A stretch of 55,489 nt of DNA from JACJWR01 sp964547485 (GCA_964547485.1 CAZJNU010000010.1:1-55489); one strand, 5' to 3'; counted from the stretch's first letter, positions 1-9,533 are shown. Translations and numbers: made by a program. The notes: generated by a model from the letters alone, not told the origin.

Positions 1-474
1 GGATTTCCGGGCACGGATGCCGTGCAGAGCCATATGACCAACTCCCGCCTGACTGACCCGGAGGTGCTGGAACTGCGCCATCCGGTCCGGGTGAGCCGAT
101 TCGCAATCAGGGCGGGCAGCGGCGGGTCGGGTCGCCATCGCGGTGGCAGCGGCGCGATTCGGGAGTTGGAGTTCCTCGTTCCGATGGAGGTCTCGATCCT
201 GTCCGGTCGACGCCGACAGGCCCCGTTCGGCTTGGCCGGCGGAGGCGACGGGATGCCGGGTCGGAACGACTGGCTCAAGGCCGACGGCTCCGAGGTCGCA
301 CTTGCGGCCACCGCGTCGTTCATGGTCGAACCGCACGACCGGCTGCGGATCTCCACCCCCGGTGGGGGTGGGTACGGGCCGGGAATGCCAACTGCTGCCG
401 CGGACCGGGTCAGGGTCGAAGTGCACAACAGCGGCGACCAAGCCGGCGGCCGGCCCCCAGGTCGACCCCTATGA
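1..474 (+). CDS. Hydantoinase B / 5-oxoprolinase-type subunit, C-terminal part
   Basis: The reading frame is open from base 1, so the gene begins upstream of the window. The visible 157 residues match the C-terminal end of the HyuB (N-methylhydantoinase B) family: a MTNSRLTDPEVLE segment, then glycine-rich RAGSGGSGRHRGGSG, then ILSGRR, a GLAGGG stretch and the terminal TPGGGGYG motif. Members act with HyuA on hydantoins or 5-oxoproline in an ATP-dependent amide-ring opening. After GGGGYG there is a low-complexity tail of about 30 residues. The stop codon overlaps by a few bases the end of the convergent secreted-protein gene. The substrate cannot be told from this fragment. Confidence 0.85.
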   Translation, partial: GFPGTDAVQSHMTNSRLTDPEVLELRHPVRVSRFAIRAGSGGSGRHRGGSGAIRELEFLVPMEVSILSGRRRQAPFGLAGGGDGMPGRNDWLKADGSEVALAATASFMVEPHDRLRISTPGGGGYGPGMPTAAADRVRVEVHNSGDQAGGRPPGRPL

Positions 475-2676
475 GCGGTAGCTGCGGACCAGTTGGTAGG
501 CCCGGAAGTTGCCGGTCGCGGGGGCGGACCAGGTGATCCACAACTGCAAGGGGTGACCGAAGGTACGCAGGTAGACCGACCCGTTCTGGTTCCGGATCAC
601 CGTCCAGTACCTGATCTCGCCGCGACGGAAGCCGGACACCTGCACCCGCACTGGTCGACCCGCGTTGGTGACGCATGCCGGCCTCATCAGTTGCCGCAGC
701 CCAGCCAGCGGAATCGCTCCGGGCGGGGTCACGCAACCGGCGAGCGGCAGCTGCGCCAACTGCGGCGTCGCTGTCACCCGGAACGACCGCCGCAGCTGCG
801 GTGCCGGGTTGTAGGACCCGTTGCCCGCCTGGTTGGCGTTGATCACGCAGGTACCGATTGCGCGTAGCGTGACGGTTGCACCATTGGGACCGCCGGTCGT
901 GCAGCTACCGGGAGTCGCAGAGGTGAAGACGACCGGGTTGCCGGAGCCACCACCGGTCGCCGCCATCCGCACCGGGCCGGCGGTGACCACGGTGTTTGCG
1001 GGTTGACTGAAGGTGATGGTCTGAGAGGCGAATCCAAACGTGCCGATCGCCGTCCGCCAGTTCCGATCCGCGGTCGGACTGTAGTACTCGTTGGTGTACC
1101 AGAAGGAGCGGTCGGTGCTGGGATCGACCGACATCGCACTGTAGTCACCCCACCGTTCAGTACCTGTCTGCGAACCGGTCCCCGCGCGCATGACTCGTTC
1201 GGCCTGCATGGTTCCGAGCGGGTCGGTGGCAGCGCGGGTGGCGTACCGAATACTCGGGTACGCAGAAGCGCCCGAGGCGGAGTAGCCCAGCGCAATGTTT
1301 CCGTCGGCGTCCATCGCGATGGACCCCATGAAACGGTTCAGACCGTCCCCGAGGTCCTGCGTGCCCTCCTGCCGCAGCGTCCACCCCGACCCGCTATTGC
1401 TCAGTTCGAACCAGCGGATGGCGGCCCCGGGGGCGGCTGCTCCGCCACCGACGGTGAAATTGCCGACCAAGGTCTCCCGGCCTGCCAGCTTGCGATAGGC
1501 GAACCGCTGCATGGGCCATTCACTGACCGGATCCACCGTGATGTTGGTGTCCTTCTGCGGGATGCATTCCATCACGAAGAAGCCGCAGACGGTGTACTTG
1601 AAGGGCGCGATCGGAATGGCTGCAATCGTGCTGAAAGTGGTGTTGGCCGGTGTCGTGAAGTCCGGAGTCAGGCGGAACACTTGCAGCTGGTCGAAGGTGA
1701 CGTTGTGAGCGGCGAAGTCCTTGCTCTTGAAGGTGTAGAACAGGCCACCCGAGTTCGCCGGTGCGGCTGAGCCGTCCACATCCGCCGGCATCAGCAGGTT
1801 AGTTTCTCCTGCGACCCGGACCGCGGTCGCGGGCAGGCCGGCCAGCATCTTCGTGCGGTCGAGGGCATATGCGGTGTAGCTACCCTCGTTCGCGCTGACG
1901 TAGTAGCCAGTCGGCCACACCCCGACCTTGAAGTAGTCGGGGAAATCGGGCGTGGTGAACGAGTAGAGGTGGTAGGACCCCAGCGGATCCGCGGTCTGGG
2001 AGATGGCGAAACACAGCTGGTTGCTGCCCCTGGGGGTGAACTGGCTGAGCAGCCAGCGGCCCGCAATCGGGTCATAGAGAACTTGCGGATCCCCGCGGTC
2101 GAACTTGCTGCAGTCACCGTCCTTGAACAGGGTGCTCAGGTTGAAGGCGGGTTTGAGCAGCACACCACTCTTGCTGTAGATCGCCACCTTGGTCGAATTG
2201 ACCATCTGGATGTAGTGGTTGGGCCCGACATCGCCGGTCGTGTCCGGCGGCGCGCAGGTCCCGCAGCCCTCAGGATTCCCGACGCCGTCGAACACCAATC
2301 TGGCAGGCGGTGTCTGCACGGTCAGCTTGGCCCGACCTGGCGACAGCAGCGGATCGAGCGGCGGCATACCGCGACTCGCAGTACCCCCAACGCCCTGGTC
2401 CGGAAGCGCTGCGAGCGGATTGACGCGGGCCGGCGCCGCACCCGGGTCGGCGACTGTCGGAGCGGACACCGCCAGATCTCGCACCGGTACGCTCAATTGC
2501 GGGTCGGTCGAGCGGATCGGTGCGGCATCGACCTTGGGGTCGCCGGTCTGCGTCAGCCCACTGGCCACAGGTGCCGCCGACGTCGGCGCGGCCACACCCA
2601 GCACACCCGCGCCGAGCACCGTCAAGGCGATCAGCACCCCAACAACACGACTCCCTTGGCTCACGACAACCGCCAC
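469..2676 (-). CDS. Large secreted protein, propeller-like body plus Ig-like domain
   Basis: 735 residues beginning with a Sec signal peptide (hydrophobic core VLIALTVLGAGVLGVAA, then an Ala-rich cleavage region). Residues about 115-560 form a Trp/Gly/Asp-rich body (CAPPDTTGDVGPNHYIQ, DPQVLYDPIAGRWLLSQF, GNIALGYSAS) that looks like a secreted beta-propeller, possibly sialidase or WD-like in fold. Residues about 565-650 form an Ig-like module of the kind found in bacterial surface proteins (TITFSQPA ... GTCVINANQAG). The last 80 residues contain two paired cysteines. Start codon is GTG; a second GTG lies 4 codons in. It lies 167 bp downstream of the ABC-exporter operon on the same strand and could be co-transcribed. 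Function unknown; an extracellular or cell-surface location is likely. Confidence 0.75.
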   Translation of the reverse strand: MAVVVSQGSRVVGVLIALTVLGAGVLGVAAPTSAAPVASGLTQTGDPKVDAAPIRSTDPQLSVPVRDLAVSAPTVADPGAAPARVNPLAALPDQGVGGTASRGMPPLDPLLSPGRAKLTVQTPPARLVFDGVGNPEGCGTCAPPDTTGDVGPNHYIQMVNSTKVAIYSKSGVLLKPAFNLSTLFKDGDCSKFDRGDPQVLYDPIAGRWLLSQFTPRGSNQLCFAISQTADPLGSYHLYSFTTPDFPDYFKVGVWPTGYYVSANEGSYTAYALDRTKMLAGLPATAVRVAGETNLLMPADVDGSAAPANSGGLFYTFKSKDFAAHNVTFDQLQVFRLTPDFTTPANTTFSTIAAIPIAPFKYTVCGFFVMECIPQKDTNITVDPVSEWPMQRFAYRKLAGRETLVGNFTVGGGAAAPGAAIRWFELSNSGSGWTLRQEGTQDLGDGLNRFMGSIAMDADGNIALGYSASGASAYPSIRYATRAATDPLGTMQAERVMRAGTGSQTGTERWGDYSAMSVDPSTDRSFWYTNEYYSPTADRNWRTAIGTFGFASQTITFSQPANTVVTAGPVRMAATGGGSGNPVVFTSATPGSCTTGGPNGATVTLRAIGTCVINANQAGNGSYNPAPQLRRSFRVTATPQLAQLPLAGCVTPPGAIPLAGLRQLMRPACVTNAGRPVRVQVSGFRRGEIRYWTVIRNQNGSVYLRTFGHPLQLWITWSAPATGNFRAYQLVRSYRS

Positions 2677-2843
2677 CCATTCACGCCGACGTGGAACCGA
2701 GGGGGGTCGATCGAGTGAGCGACTCAGCCAACGGTTACCTGCTGGAATCCCACGCTACTCGGGCTCCCGCTGGACTCACCCGCCGCCAGTGCTTTCGACT
2801 GCCCACCGACGGGGGGACCCAGCGACGCCGTGCAGTCACGCGG

Positions 2844-4967
2844 CTAGATCTCCTGCCGCGCCGCCAGTTTGGCGAAGTGCCCGCCGTGAGTCATGAGTTC
2901 CGCAGGAGTTCCCTGCTCGACGATCCGACCCGCCTGCATCACGATCACCCGATCGGCGCGCTCCACAGTGCTCAGCCGGTGCGCAATCGCGATCCGCGTG
3001 ACGTCCATCCCGAGAATCGTGCTCATCACGATCTCCTGGGTGACGTTGTCCAGCGCGCTCGTCGCCTCGTCGAGCAGGATCATCCGCGGGCCACCGGCCA
3101 GCGCCCGGGCGATCATCAGTCGCTGCCGCTGCCCGCCGGAAATCGACCCGCCACCAACCACCAGCGGGGCGTCCAGGCCGAGCGGCTGGGCTCGAATGTC
3201 GTCAGCCAGTCCGCTCTGCTCGAGCACTTGCCACAGTTCTTCGTCGGGTATCTGTAGGGGACCGCAGATGCACTCCCGGAAGGTGCCGCCGAACGGCACC
3301 GACGACTGCAACACGGTGCCCATCTGCCGGCGGATCGCAGTGACGTCCAGGCCCGCAAGGTCCTGCCCGTCATAGGCCACGACCCCCGACCATGGATCCT
3401 CGAATCCGAGCATCAGCCGCATCAGGGTGGTCTTGCCGGAGCCAGAGCCCCCGACGATGGCCACGAACTCCCCCGGCCTGATGCTCAGGCTGAGACCATC
3501 GAGCAGCGGCGGCGCGGCGGCGTCGTAGCCGAACACCACATCTGTCAGCGACAGGGCGCCGGTCAGGACACCGGGACGTCGTCGACCAGCAGTCCGCTCC
3601 GGTTCGGCGTTGATGACCGGCAGCGTCCGGGCGAGTACCGGACCGACCTCCCAGAGGCGGATGAGATTCTCGCTGAACAGGGTCATCGCCACCGTCAACT
3701 GGATGACCGCCGCGTACACCGGCATGAAGTCGTCGGCGTTGAATGAGGGCCCGATCGCCACCACCGCCGCCACCAGCACCACGTTGACCAACAGCGGCCC
3801 GACGGTCTGCACCGGATGACCCTGGTCCAGTCGACGCATCCGCACCTCGAGCGCACTGATGGTGCGAGCCTGATACTCGGCCCAACGCGCCAGCGCGCGC
3901 GACTCAGCGCCAGCCACCCGGATCGGCACGATCGACGCGGCGAGCGACATCAGCATGCCGTCAGATTCGCTCCGGGTCTGCAACCGGAGTTGCAGCGAAT
4001 TGCGTGCCCGAGCCAGCAGCCACAGGGAAACCAGCACGATCGCGGCCACGACCAGGGTGAGCCAGATGCCTAACATGGCATCGATGGCGATCAGGAAAGC
4101 CAGGTTGACGACCCCGAATGCCGACGTCAGGATCAGCGACGGAACCCCGTCGTCCACCAACGCTCGGGCTTCCTCCACCGACAGCACCCGGTTCAGCAGG
4201 TCACCGGCGGAGCGCTCCCGGAAGAAACGCGCGGGTAGGGCGAGGGTCTTCGCCAGCAGACCGGGCGAAAGGGTGGCATCGCTGATATCCCGCAGCCGGA
4301 TCACCATCAGGTTGCGGGCGAAGAAGATGATGGCTGCGCCCAGACTGGCCACGGCGAATACCGCCAGGATCTCCAGTGCTTTGGAGGTGTCCCCCCACGG
4401 CACGGCGGAGGTGAACAGCGCCTTGGTCGTCAACGGCAGCAGCAAGCCGGCCACACCCCCGACGAATGCCAGCAGCACCAGCCACCACGCAGACCGGCGA
4501 CTGGACCGGATAGACCAGGCCAGCAACGCCAGCCATGACTGGGTCCGAGGGAGTTCGCGGGTGACGACGGTCGCGTCGCTCGGTGGCTCCGGCAACTCCT
4601 TCACCGCACTCCGGTGACGGCTGCGGGCCGCGATTCGGACCGCTTTGGTGCCGCTGGGCAGCACTGCGGCCGGGTCAGCGGACATGTCGACCACGGCGGG
4701 ACCGGCCAGGCTGCCCCACCAGCGCCGGGTCGGCGATGGTGGCGAAATCATCAGCCCGGACGCCGTCGCGATGGCATCGGCCGCCCCGAGGTTACGTTCG
4801 ATCTCCGGGCTGGGCGCCACCACTCGACCGGCCGCGGTTGCCGCCGCCACCGAGAACGCGTCGGTCAGCGGGTCGGCGAAGTGCGGCGCCGTCAGGGCCG
4901 TCGTCTCCGGCGACCCGGCGGCTGCCACCACCTCTGCTGCCCGCTGCAGCAGTTCGTCGTCAGCCAT
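2844..4967 (-). CDS. NHLM-type ABC exporter, second ATP-binding/permease subunit
   Basis: 707 residues. The N-terminal ~150 residues are a soluble, poorly conserved region. Residues about 155-440 are a six-helix ABC exporter membrane domain, and about 470-700 an ATPase with Walker A GGSGSGKTT, signature ISGGQRQRLMIARAL, Walker B MILLDEATSALD and the switch His in AIAHRLS. The ATPase wording (GGGSISGGQRQRLMIARAL, TSALDNVTQ) closely matches ATP-binding proteins of NHLM bacteriocin export systems. Family members are usually longer (about 900 residues), so this N-terminal region is short. Its ATG overlaps the stop of the upstream exporter by 8 nt, so the two are probably translationally coupled and form a heterodimer. 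Confidence 0.85.
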   Translation of the reverse strand: MADDELLQRAAEVVAAAGSPETTALTAPHFADPLTDAFSVAAATAAGRVVAPSPEIERNLGAADAIATASGLMISPPSPTRRWWGSLAGPAVVDMSADPAAVLPSGTKAVRIAARSRHRSAVKELPEPPSDATVVTRELPRTQSWLALLAWSIRSSRRSAWWLVLLAFVGGVAGLLLPLTTKALFTSAVPWGDTSKALEILAVFAVASLGAAIIFFARNLMVIRLRDISDATLSPGLLAKTLALPARFFRERSAGDLLNRVLSVEEARALVDDGVPSLILTSAFGVVNLAFLIAIDAMLGIWLTLVVAAIVLVSLWLLARARNSLQLRLQTRSESDGMLMSLAASIVPIRVAGAESRALARWAEYQARTISALEVRMRRLDQGHPVQTVGPLLVNVVLVAAVVAIGPSFNADDFMPVYAAVIQLTVAMTLFSENLIRLWEVGPVLARTLPVINAEPERTAGRRRPGVLTGALSLTDVVFGYDAAAPPLLDGLSLSIRPGEFVAIVGGSGSGKTTLMRLMLGFEDPWSGVVAYDGQDLAGLDVTAIRRQMGTVLQSSVPFGGTFRECICGPLQIPDEELWQVLEQSGLADDIRAQPLGLDAPLVVGGGSISGGQRQRLMIARALAGGPRMILLDEATSALDNVTQEIVMSTILGMDVTRIAIAHRLSTVERADRVIVMQAGRIVEQGTPAELMTHGGHFAKLAARQEI

Positions 4968-6885
4968 GGATCAACTCCGAGAAGAACCCGTGGGACTTGA
5001 TGTCCTGGTAGGCGCCGCGCTGGACAACCCGGCCGCCCTCGATCACCAGGATCTCGTCAGCGTCGCGGACCGTGCTCAGCCGGTGGGCGACGATCAGGCA
5101 GGTGCAGCCGCGGCGTCGCAGGTTGGCATCGACCTCGGCCTCCACCACCGGGTCGAGCGCACTGGTGGCCTCGTCCAGCACCAGCACCGAAGGATCTGTC
5201 ACCAGCGCCCGGGCGATCGATAACCGCTGCATCTCGCCACCGCTGAATCCGCTGTCCTGACTGGTGACCTCCGCATGGAATCCGCCGGGCCGGGCCATGA
5301 TCGTCTGGTCGATGCAGGCGTCGGCGGCCGCGCGCCGGAGGGTCGCATCGGACACGGTCTCGTCCCATAAGGTGAGGTTGTCCCGGATTGTGCCAGGGAA
5401 CAGCACGACCTGCTGCGGCACATAGGCCACCGATCTCGTCAGCGTCGTGCGGGGCACCCGCAACCGGGTCACGCCGTCGAACAACACCTCGCCAGCCCAG
5501 GGCCGCAACTCACCGACTGCGAGTTTTGCGATCGTGGTCTTCCCGCTGCCGCTTCGACCTACCAGCGCAACCCGGGCGCCGGCCGGGATTCGCAGGTCCA
5601 GGTCGGCCAGCAGCGGCTCCGCCGCCGGGTCGTAGCCGAAGGTGATCTCCCGAAGGTGGACCTCGCCGGTCAACCGCGCGGCCGTCTGATCTGCGGCAAC
5701 ACCATCAGTTCGGACAGCCTCCGGATCGAGGGGTTCGCGCAGCACCCCGTCGGCCTGGCGAGCAGCGCTGACGATCGATTGCAGCAATGTGCCCATGTAG
5801 ATGAGCATTCCGACGGAGGTCAGCAACATGGCGACGAAGGACTGGGCCGCGATCAGCGATCCGAGCGTCAACCGGCCGTCGATCACCTGCAGACAGCCGA
5901 TAGCCAACACCAGCCCCATCCCGACGGCGAGAGCCACAGTTGGGGTTAGAGCGAGCCATTGATTGCCGACACCCAGCCGGTTGATATCCAAGGCGGTCCT
6001 CGCCCTGACCTTGGCCCACCGGGCGAAGGCGAACTGCTCCCAGGCCGCCGCCTTGATCGTCTCGATCGAGCCGATGATCTCGGCCGTGGTCCCGGAGAGT
6101 TCGGCGAAGCCTTCGTCGGACCGCGTCTGCACCGCCCGCCGCCAACGCAACACCCCCAGCGAGGCCGCGCACATCGCCACCGATACCACTAGCCCCGCGA
6201 CCCCCATCCACACGTCCAGCAGGAACAGCACCACCAGAAAGGCCACCGCATTGATCACGTTGACCCCGGCCAGCGGCAGCAACGCACCACCCTGGAACGA
6301 CATCCGCTGCCGGGCGTTCAGCCGCGCGACCAGCGAGCCGACCCCGATCCGCTCCAGCGACGGGATTCGCATACCGAGCACATGCCAGGCAAACCCGATC
6401 TGACCCAGCCGACTCAACCGCAGGGCGAACCGACGCAGCACCGTGTACTGCACGATCACGAGGGCGGTGGCGACCACTGTCGAGCCGATCAGGCCGAGCA
6501 GCACCGGCGTCGACCAGGACGTGTCCCCGCCCAGCAGGGTTCGGTTGACGAACACCCGCACGAGCAGCGGGACGGCGATTGCCGGCACGAGTGCGAGCAC
6601 AGCGGCGAGGAGAACGTAGACCATCGCGGCCGGGGCATCGGCGAGGATCGCGATCAGGGTGGCGGCCGAACCGCGATCGGGTACGAAACTCCTGCTCGTG
6701 TCGCCGGTCGGCGAAACCCCGTAAGTGGCCAGGGCCAGCTCCCTGGCGTCGGCCGGGTCCAGTCCGCCGAGGCCGTCGAGTTCGGCCGCGATCTGAGGTG
6801 CCGGCACCCTCCGTCCGAGAGCCGTGAGTTCCGCGGAGATCTCCGCAGCCTGGGCATCGGTCATCGCAGCCTGGGCATCGGTCAT
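4960..6885 (-). CDS. NHLM-type ABC exporter subunit lacking the C39 peptidase domain
   Basis: 641 residues. The membrane domain spans about 80-370 and the ATPase about 400-640, with Walker A GRSGSGKTT, signature FSGGEMQRLSIARAL, Walker B VLVLDEATSALD and CLIVAHRLSTVRDADE. The RRRGCTCLIVAHRLS wording is characteristic of the peptidase/ATP-binding protein of NHLM bacteriocin systems. The N-terminus, however, is only ~75 residues, with no Cys/His protease motif, so the C39 leader-cleaving domain is missing. The ATG at 6885 overlaps the HlyD-gene stop as ATGA; an in-frame GTG lies 4 codons upstream and a second ATG in the duplicated start region at 6864. It probably exports a peptide, or a cargo needing no leader cleavage, together with its neighbours. 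Confidence 0.85.
   Translation of the reverse strand: MTDAQAAMTDAQAAEISAELTALGRRVPAPQIAAELDGLGGLDPADARELALATYGVSPTGDTSRSFVPDRGSAATLIAILADAPAAMVYVLLAAVLALVPAIAVPLLVRVFVNRTLLGGDTSWSTPVLLGLIGSTVVATALVIVQYTVLRRFALRLSRLGQIGFAWHVLGMRIPSLERIGVGSLVARLNARQRMSFQGGALLPLAGVNVINAVAFLVVLFLLDVWMGVAGLVVSVAMCAASLGVLRWRRAVQTRSDEGFAELSGTTAEIIGSIETIKAAAWEQFAFARWAKVRARTALDINRLGVGNQWLALTPTVALAVGMGLVLAIGCLQVIDGRLTLGSLIAAQSFVAMLLTSVGMLIYMGTLLQSIVSAARQADGVLREPLDPEAVRTDGVAADQTAARLTGEVHLREITFGYDPAAEPLLADLDLRIPAGARVALVGRSGSGKTTIAKLAVGELRPWAGEVLFDGVTRLRVPRTTLTRSVAYVPQQVVLFPGTIRDNLTLWDETVSDATLRRAAADACIDQTIMARPGGFHAEVTSQDSGFSGGEMQRLSIARALVTDPSVLVLDEATSALDPVVEAEVDANLRRRGCTCLIVAHRLSTVRDADEILVIEGGRVVQRGAYQDIKSHGFFSELIHG
6844..6885 (-). 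repeat. Perfect 21-bp tandem duplication over a start codon
   Basis: Two identical 21-bp units, each beginning with ATG and coding MTDAQAA, sit head to tail at the start of the exporter gene. Either ATG could initiate; the first keeps the ATGA coupling to the upstream gene. Confidence 0.9.
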
Positions 6886-7661
6886 CGCGCGATCCACGAG
6901 ATGACCGAGTTGTCGCGGATCACCACCGCCACCTCGGCGACGGTGCTGGCCGTGACCGGTTCAGGCGGCCCATTACCGACGGTCCAGGCGAACCCGCTCG
7001 GGTTCGATGCCGGGACCGGCTCCACCGTCACCTCCTGCACCGGACCGTTGGCGACTACGTAGTCGACCAGCGATTCGTTGTCGCCGAGCAGTGTCATCAG
7101 CCGATCGCGGGAGGCAGTCGCGGGGGCCAACGACGTCACTCGGCCCTCCATGTAGCCGAACTGCGTCTGTGGCGCGCTGGCCGGCGAAATCAGCGCGCGC
7201 ATTCCCGGCTCCACGATCTCAGCGGTGTTGGCCGGGAGGAATGCCTTCACCACGACTCCGCCGGTGCTCGGCTCCAGGATCGCGATCGGAGTTCCCAAAG
7301 TTGTGCGACGTCCCGGCCGGGCGGTGACGTCGATGACCTGCCCGGTGACAGTGCTCAGGATCGCCTTCGTCGAGCCATCGGCGACTGTGACGGTGGCGAT
7401 CTGGGTGCCCCGATCCACTTTGGCCCCGGGCCCAACCAGCACCTTGTCCACCACGCCCTCCGTCACCGTTCCCACCTCGGCGTAGCCGCCCCGCGGCAGG
7501 ATCACACCATGTCCCTTCACCGTGTCGGGCGCCCGCCCGAGGATGGCCCAGGCCAGGGCCCCGGCGACGAGCAGCGCAATCCCGACCAGGGCGACTACCA
7601 ACGCCCTCGTGGTGACCGGGGTCTTGACCGCAATCTGCTCGACCGGGTCGCTCCGACTCAT
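6882..7661 (-). CDS. HlyD-like membrane fusion (periplasmic adaptor-like) protein of NHLM exporter
   Basis: 259 residues from the ATG; a TTG six codons upstream (7679) overlaps the preceding stop and is an alternative start. A single N-terminal membrane segment (ALVVALVGIALLVAGALAWAIL) is followed by a biotinyl-lipoyl-like half motif (GVVDKVLVGPGAKVDRGTQIATV), a second beta-rich lobe and a C-terminal barrel-like region. This is the layout of the short NHLM bacteriocin-system secretion proteins, which lack the long coiled coil of classic HlyD. It lies between the HIT gene and the two ABC genes with overlaps on both sides, so all are likely made from one mRNA. It should anchor in the membrane and work with the two ABC subunits. 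Confidence 0.75.
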   Translation of the reverse strand: MSRSDPVEQIAVKTPVTTRALVVALVGIALLVAGALAWAILGRAPDTVKGHGVILPRGGYAEVGTVTEGVVDKVLVGPGAKVDRGTQIATVTVADGSTKAILSTVTGQVIDVTARPGRRTTLGTPIAILEPSTGGVVVKAFLPANTAEIVEPGMRALISPASAPQTQFGYMEGRVTSLAPATASRDRLMTLLGDNESLVDYVVANGPVQEVTVEPVPASNPSGFAWTVGNGPPEPVTASTVAEVAVVIRDNSVISWIAR

Positions 7662-7675
7662 GCTGACATCCCGAC

Positions 7676-8380
7676 TCAAACTGACGCCCCTGCCCGGAGG
7701 TCGAGCGGCGCCAACGCTTCGGTCGCTGCCGTCAGATTGGCGTTGATGAGGTCGAGATACTCGTCCGGGCTGGCGAGTAGGATCCGATCCTGCCAGTTCC
7801 AGATCCCGTCTCCCTCGCTCTCACCGATCAATCGGCGGCAGAGCTGCGAAGGCAGGCCGTCGGCGTCCCACACCCAGCCAGCCTCCGGCGCAGCTGCTCC
7901 CGGTCTTCCTGCCGGCGATCCCCAGACGAACACGTGGTCGCGCCCTGCGAGTCCGGCCAGGTCGGCGAGCGACGTCACTCTGGTCAGCAGCGGCACTGAC
8001 CTTTCCGAGAACCAGCCATCGATCCGGACAGCCGACGGAAGCAGATGCAGGTGGGCGTGGTCCAGGCAGCAGTCCTGGTGATCGTCGTGACCGCCGGTGC
8101 CGTGCTCGAAGACCAGCGCCGGATGTGTGAACCGGTCAGTCCAAGCATCGCGGAGGCGATCAACCAGTTGACTCGCTGCAGCCAGCCGAGCCGGCTCGAG
8201 GGATGCAAACGACTTTGCGTGTTCGTCGGGAACGATCAGCACGTGTCCTGGGACCAGCGGCGCGTTGTCGCTGAGGATGCGAAAGCCGTCGACTGAGGCC
8301 AGCAGGTAACTCGGAGAACCCGCCGGCACGTCGCGTAGCGCCGCCATGTCCTCACATGCGCGGGAGCAGAAGCGACACAT
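7676..8380 (-). CDS. HIT-domain protein in exporter operon
   Basis: 234 residues starting at ATG 8380, two bases after the stop of the upstream gene. The N-terminus carries a metal-binding-like MCRFCSRAC cluster. Residues about 40-60 (SDNAPLVPGHVLIVPDEHAKS) and 110-120 (CLDHAHLHLLPS) match the histidine triad fold, including the HxHxH catalytic core. HIT proteins hydrolyse or transfer nucleotides from nucleoside-phosphate conjugates. The second half (about 130-234) is unusual for small HIT enzymes and has no motif I recognise. A HIT enzyme embedded in a peptide-export operon could act as a tailoring or immunity enzyme; this is inference from position only. Confidence 0.8.
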   Translation of the reverse strand: MCRFCSRACEDMAALRDVPAGSPSYLLASVDGFRILSDNAPLVPGHVLIVPDEHAKSFASLEPARLAAASQLVDRLRDAWTDRFTHPALVFEHGTGGHDDHQDCCLDHAHLHLLPSAVRIDGWFSERSVPLLTRVTSLADLAGLAGRDHVFVWGSPAGRPGAAAPEAGWVWDADGLPSQLCRRLIGESEGDGIWNWQDRILLASPDEYLDLINANLTAATEALAPLDLRAGASV

Positions 8381-8382
8381 CG

Positions 8383-9405
8383 TTACCACCCTTCCGGGCA
8401 CCGCGTCAGGCAGGTGATCGACTCGTCCTCGTCGGAGGCCAACGGATGGCTTCCCACCGTCCTGCCGGTGGCCAGATCAATGATATGCACCGTCAGCGGA
8501 TGCTGTGTCGCGACGACCACGAGTCCAGCCCCGAGGTCCACCAATCCGCGGGGGAAGGAGCCCGCCACCGGAATCCGACCCACCTGCCGGGAGTCCTCGA
8601 TGGCGATCAGGGCGCTCCCACCGGAGTCGATGGTCCAGATCCGTGGGCCCTCGAGCCATACCTCGTGTCCCGGCATCGTGGCCACAGGCTGCTGCCAGAG
8701 AACTGCCGGCGGATCATTGGCTCGAGAGGCGAAAGGCACTCGAACGATGGCATGTCGGGCACGCCAGCTTCCAGGCGGCGCCGTCCAGTTTCCCTGCCGA
8801 TAGGCATCCAGCGCGGCCTGCCCGGCACGATCGCGGACGAGCGCCCGACCAAGACCGACGATCATCGCGTCGGACGTCAGGATTGCGCAATTGAGGTGCG
8901 TCAGGCCATGGGGTCGACCCTGCAGGGCGCTCGGATCGTCAAACCGACCGGCCGACAGCGGATCGGCTGACGGCAACCCCAGCGCCTCGACGATGTCTGC
9001 CAGGTCCACGGGCCGCACGACGCCGACGACTTCGCCCGACCAGTCCAGACGGACAACCGCGTCGGCCGACGTCGCTACCACCCAAACACCGTCGGGGTCG
9101 GGCAGCACAGCGTGAATCAACCCGAGCCAGGGATGGCTCAGCTCACTCGTGACCGCCCGCGAACCGTCGAGCGACAGCACCCGGGTGGCATCGGCGACAA
9201 CGATCCGGTCGCCGCAGAACGCTACGGCGCGCAGCCCTCTCGTGCCTCCGCGCGGATTGAGGTCCCGGGTGCGGTAGGGGTTCTCCGAGAGGCGAACTTC
9301 TTCTACAATTCGCGCCCGCTCGTTGGAGACTTCTAGGAAGATCAGCCGCCCGCTGCTCACGTCGGCGGGCACATTGCGGACAACCGTCGTCGCCGCGAGT
9401 CGCAT
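8383..9405 (-). CDS. Beta-propeller-like protein heading the exporter operon
   Basis: 340 residues from ATG 9405 (a GTG five codons upstream is possible). No signal peptide. The sequence is a series of short beta-strand blades with repeated patterns such as GLRAVAFCGDRIVVADATRVLSLDG, PDGVWVVATSADAVVRLDWSGEVVGVV and GLVVVATQHPLTVHIIDLATGRTVG, as in NHL/WD-like propellers. It is the first gene of the five-gene cassette and ends 2 nt before the HIT gene. Propellers of this sort bind ligands or partner proteins; no catalytic residues are evident. No ribosome binding site is obvious at either start. Confidence 0.65.
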   Translation of the reverse strand: MRLAATTVVRNVPADVSSGRLIFLEVSNERARIVEEVRLSENPYRTRDLNPRGGTRGLRAVAFCGDRIVVADATRVLSLDGSRAVTSELSHPWLGLIHAVLPDPDGVWVVATSADAVVRLDWSGEVVGVVRPVDLADIVEALGLPSADPLSAGRFDDPSALQGRPHGLTHLNCAILTSDAMIVGLGRALVRDRAGQAALDAYRQGNWTAPPGSWRARHAIVRVPFASRANDPPAVLWQQPVATMPGHEVWLEGPRIWTIDSGGSALIAIEDSRQVGRIPVAGSFPRGLVDLGAGLVVVATQHPLTVHIIDLATGRTVGSHPLASDEDESITCLTRCPEGW

Positions 9406-9533
9406 GGCGCATTCAAACACAGGCGCCCACGTGCTGACTGTCGATCACAGCCAGGGCCCCACCCAACGCCAGCCTTGATACGCGATACTTTCGCCCGGAG
9501 GCCCTGGCGGCCCCGGAGCAGGAGGAGGCGGCG

